From Erysipelotrichaceae bacterium (GTDB taxonomy: Bacteria > Bacillota_I > Bacilli_A > Erysipelotrichales > Erysipelotrichaceae), in assembly GCA_030694975.1 (NCBI GenBank), contig JAUYTU010000018.1:80068-144067 (forward strand): a DNA stretch of 64,000 nucleotides, read 5' to 3'. Under the pieces are notes generated by a model. The model was given only the letters and a program-made list of their open reading frames with translations, searched no databases and was not told the DNA's origin. This document shows, piece after piece, positions 61,398 through 64,000 of the stretch. The position numbers were made by a program, and so were the translations under genes. Within the stretch, counting starts at the first letter, position 1; each line of letters starts with the position of its first letter.

Positions 61398-62360
61398 ATG
61401 GTGAAGAAAATCGGGGTTTTGACTTCAGGCGGCGATTCACCGGGAATGAATGCTGCGATTCGGGCAATTACCCGAAGTGCACTTTATTACGGTTTGGAAG
61501 TTTACGGGATAAATAACGGCTATCGCGGTCTGATTGAAGACGATATGTTTTTGATGGAGCGCAGCACCGTCAGTGATATTATGATTAAAGGCGGTACGAT
61601 TTTAGGAAGTGCCCGCTTACCGGAATTTAAGGATGTAGAAGTTCAGAAACTTGGGATTGCCAATCTAAAAAAACGCGAAATTGAGGCGTTGGTCGTAATC
61701 GGGGGCGATGGAACCTATAAAGGAGCCATGGCACTGACTCAATTAGGTGTCAACTGCATCGGACTTCCCGGAACGATTGATAATGATATTGCATCGACGG
61801 ATTACACGATCGGATTTGATACAGCATTAAATACCGTTATTTACTGTGTCGATAAACTGCGGGACACATCTTCTTCCCATCACCGCTGTTCGGTGGTGGA
61901 AGTGATGGGCAACCGTTGTGGGGATCTGGCGATTTACTCCGGTATATCCTGTGGTGCGGAGATCATTATTACACCGGAGGCGGGATATGATGAGCCCAGT
62001 GTTTTAGAGCAGTTGCGCTATTTTGAAGCGGTGAAAAAGAAACGACATGCCATTGTGATTATCAGTGAGAAAATCACGGATGTCGAGACGTTGGCCGCAA
62101 AGATTTCAAAAGCAACCAATTTTTCCGGACGTGCGACAGTACTGGGACACATCCAGCGAGGGGGTTCACCGACAGCATTTGACCGGGTTTTAGCAACACG
62201 TATGGGTGATAAGGCGGTTGAGTTGTTACTCAACGGAATCGGCGGTCACTGTGTCGGAATGCTCAACAATGAAATTATTTCATTTCCAATCGAAGAAGCG
62301 TTAGGATTACCCAAAAAATCACGTAGACCGCTGTATGCTTTGCATGAGCGGCTCGTTTAG
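61398..62360 (+). CDS. pfkA: 6-phosphofructokinase
   Basis: 320 residues, the standard ATP-dependent bacterial length. IGVLTSGGDSPGMNAAIRA at the N terminus, VVIGGDGTYKGA, GLPGTIDNDI with the catalytic Asp, EVMGNRCGDLA and LGHIQRGGSPTAFDR. Key control point of glycolysis. 9 nt before pyk. Confidence 0.98.
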   Translation: MVKKIGVLTSGGDSPGMNAAIRAITRSALYYGLEVYGINNGYRGLIEDDMFLMERSTVSDIMIKGGTILGSARLPEFKDVEVQKLGIANLKKREIEALVVIGGDGTYKGAMALTQLGVNCIGLPGTIDNDIASTDYTIGFDTALNTVIYCVDKLRDTSSSHHRCSVVEVMGNRCGDLAIYSGISCGAEIIITPEAGYDEPSVLEQLRYFEAVKKKRHAIVIISEKITDVETLAAKISKATNFSGRATVLGHIQRGGSPTAFDRVLATRMGDKAVELLLNGIGGHCVGMLNNEIISFPIEEALGLPKKSRRPLYALHERLV

Positions 62361-62368
62361 GAGGAAAT

Positions 62369-63793
62369 ATGCTAAACTTACGAAAAACAAAAATCATCTG
62401 TACCTTAGGTCCGGCCAGTGAAACCACGGAAATGATTGAGAAGCTGGCGATTGCCGGTATGAACATCTGTCGGTTGAACTTCTCGCATGAAGATCAAGAA
62501 AAGCATTTGGCAAGAATCGAAAAAATCCGCTCGGTAAGTGATATGGCCGGATACAATCTGGGTATCATGTTGGATACCAAAGGACCGGAAATCCGTTGCG
62601 GCATAATGAAAGACGGTATGTTGACCTTTAAAAAAGGGGATATTGTCAAGGTAACGAAAGAAGAAGTTTTAGGGACCAATGAGCGTTTCCAAGTCATCGT
62701 TCCGGAATTGTTTGAAGACGTTGTGCCGGGAAATTATCTGTTGATTGATGATGGCAAGATGCGTTTAACGATTTTAGAAAATGATGGCACTGAGCTGACC
62801 TGTCGGATCGAGAATCCGGGAGTCATCAAAACGCGCAAAGGGGTCAATGTTCCCAATGTCAAACTTTCCATGCCGTTTATTTCGGTAAAAGATGATGCGG
62901 ATATCCGCTTCGGTGCCCGTAATAATGTCGACTTTATTGCCGCATCCTTTGTTCGTCGAGCCGAAGATGTCGTTGCCATCCGTAATATCTTAATCGAAGA
63001 AGGCAACCCGAAAGTCCAAATCATTGCGAAAATCGAAAATCAGGAAGGTGTCGATAACCTTCTGGGAATTTTGGAGGTTTCAGATGGCGTCATGGTCGCC
63101 CGTGGTGATTTAGGTGTGGAAGTATCCACGGCATTAGTTCCGATTTATCAAAAGAAGATCATCGCGATGGCTAATGAATTTGGCAAGCCAGTCGTCACCG
63201 CCACACATATGTTGGAGTCCATGATGTCGAATCCGCGTCCCACCCGTGCTGAAGCCAGTGATGTTGCCAATGCCGTGTTGGATGGTACGGACTGTATCAT
63301 GCTCTCGGGCGAGTCAGCGGTTGGTGATTATCCGATTGAAGCGGTTCAAACGATGGATATCATCGCAAAAAGTATCGAAGAAATTCTGCCATACCGGGAT
63401 AAGCTTGATCATGCGATCAAGTCCGGTAAGCGTACCTTACAGGATGCCATCGGTATCGCTGTGTGTGAATCTGCATTGAATCTCGATGAAGTTGAGGCCA
63501 TCGTTGCCTTTACCCAAGGAGGCTCAACGGCTCGACGAATTTCCAAATTCCGTCCGCCTGTACCTATATTTGCGGTGACATTCACTAAAAGTGTACAACG
63601 CCGATTAGAGGCCAATTGGGGCGTAATTCCGATCTATTCGGACATTCAAAATGAAATGACCAATGATGATGAGCTGGCAAGTATCATTGCCAAAAACTTT
63701 GGCATCGAACCTGGCAAGCAGATTATCATTACGGCCGGTTATCCGACGGGTGAAGGTTCGGCCAATATGATGAAAATCATTGAAGTAAAATAG
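62369..63793 (+). CDS. pyk: Pyruvate kinase
   Basis: 474 residues. RKTKIICTLGPASET at the N terminus, ICRLNFSHE, MLDTKGPEIR, IIAKIENQEGVDN and VMVARGDLGVE, with the C-terminal alpha/beta domain. It lacks the extra PEP-utilising C-terminal domain that some Bacillota enzymes carry. SD AGGAGG. Transcribed with pfkA, then a terminator. Confidence 0.98.
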   Translation: MLNLRKTKIICTLGPASETTEMIEKLAIAGMNICRLNFSHEDQEKHLARIEKIRSVSDMAGYNLGIMLDTKGPEIRCGIMKDGMLTFKKGDIVKVTKEEVLGTNERFQVIVPELFEDVVPGNYLLIDDGKMRLTILENDGTELTCRIENPGVIKTRKGVNVPNVKLSMPFISVKDDADIRFGARNNVDFIAASFVRRAEDVVAIRNILIEEGNPKVQIIAKIENQEGVDNLLGILEVSDGVMVARGDLGVEVSTALVPIYQKKIIAMANEFGKPVVTATHMLESMMSNPRPTRAEASDVANAVLDGTDCIMLSGESAVGDYPIEAVQTMDIIAKSIEEILPYRDKLDHAIKSGKRTLQDAIGIAVCESALNLDEVEAIVAFTQGGSTARRISKFRPPVPIFAVTFTKSVQRRLEANWGVIPIYSDIQNEMTNDDELASIIAKNFGIEPGKQIIITAGYPTGEGSANMMKIIEVK

Positions 63794-63801
63794 ATTTATT
63801 T

Positions 63802-63834
63802 ACCGGATAATCTGTCATTTGTCCGGTTTTTTTT
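63802..63834 (+). terminator. Terminator of pfkA-pyk
   Basis: ACCGGA (63802-63807) and TCCGGT (63822-63827) followed by eight T. Confidence 0.72.
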
Positions 63835-64000
63835 GTAAAATAGAAAGTGTGAAAAGAACAGGAGAAATTAACTATTATAAATCAAGAGAAAAATGAGATA
63901 AAACGAAAAGAATAATTCTATCCATGACAAAATCCAGTCAGTTCGACTGCTTTGTCGATTGCGTAATCCCGGATTTCAAAACGCTACCTCATTTTGGAAA
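63835..64000. other. Right-edge stretch without an assignable gene
   Basis: An AT-rich leader is followed by a frame beginning MTKSSQFDCFVDCVIPDFKT at about 63924 that stays open to the edge but has no SD. All three minus-strand frames stop within 40 nt of the edge. Too short to call. Confidence 0.25.

Noticed and set aside
1..64000. CRISPR arrays, intact insertion sequences, prophage, tRNA or rRNA genes
   Set aside because: Read for regular spaced repeats, transposase frames with terminal repeats, and conserved RNA gene segments; none was seen.

Overview
The window reads as a chromosomal segment of a moderately low-GC, Gram-positive, fermentative bacterium. The organism is inferred from gene order and regulators, not from a database match. 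Strong Shine-Dalgarno (SD) sites, a T-box leader, a PyrR-type attenuator, a DnaB/DnaI helicase-loading pair, a PrkC/PrpC pair and the block gmk-priA-rsmB-rlmN-prpC-prkC-rsgA-rpe-thiN-rpmB all point to Bacillota. The divergent FtsA, the PTS, citrate lyase and Etf systems and the absence of respiratory genes fit an Erysipelotrichia-like gut or oral anaerobe. I saw no rRNA, tRNA, CRISPR array, intact insertion sequence or prophage.

Layout. 0-5.3 kb: a partial gene, a HAD phosphatase, then an ascorbate-family PTS (IIA, IIC, IIB) followed directly by a split transketolase. 5.3-6.7 kb: a MarR-regulated FMN-binding protein and flavodoxin. 6.7-8.6 kb: oligoendopeptidase F. 8.6-14.4 kb: citrate lyase genes citXG(fused)-citD-citE-citF, a convergent GntR regulator, and a malic enzyme that is probably the oxaloacetate-consuming partner. 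14.4-17.7 kb: small membrane, lipoprotein and metallopeptidase genes. 17.7-21.8 kb: a MarR-controlled heterodimeric ABC exporter on the minus strand. 21.8-24.5 kb: a cation P-type ATPase behind a probable yybP-ykoY (Mn2+) riboswitch. 24.6-25.6 kb: an AT-rich islet with two unrecognised genes. 25.6-37.2 kb: RqcH and the conserved housekeeping block. 37.4-40.3 kb: a degenerate FtsA, FtsZ and an unknown gene. 40.3-42 kb: HAD and PHP phosphatases. 42-45.5 kb: MaoC-like hydratase, acyl-CoA dehydrogenase and EtfBA. 45.6-48.1 kb: T-box-controlled MetNIQ methionine importer. 48.1-51.6 kb: PyrR-attenuated uracil permease, a cyclase-family hydrolase and a GPH sugar transporter. 51.7-54.2 kb: two tiny ORFs, radC, mreC and mreD (no mreB). 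54.2-63.8 kb: a ZnuA-like lipoprotein without metal ligands, polA-mutM-coaE-dnaB-dnaI, and pfkA-pyk.

How it works together. The window shows a cell that imports sugar by PTS, runs glycolysis (pfkA, pyk) and a transketolase step, may split citrate to acetate and oxaloacetate, and may reduce enoyl-CoA through an Etf-linked dehydrogenase. Three RNA leaders of different classes (metal, tRNA, pyrimidine) and several palindromic operators overlapping promoters are visible. The items most worth follow-up are the FtsA with eroded nucleotide-binding loops, the ZnuA-like lipoprotein without histidine ligands, the PTS-transketolase operon with its SD in a hairpin loop, the AT-rich two-gene islet and the two small ORFs before radC.
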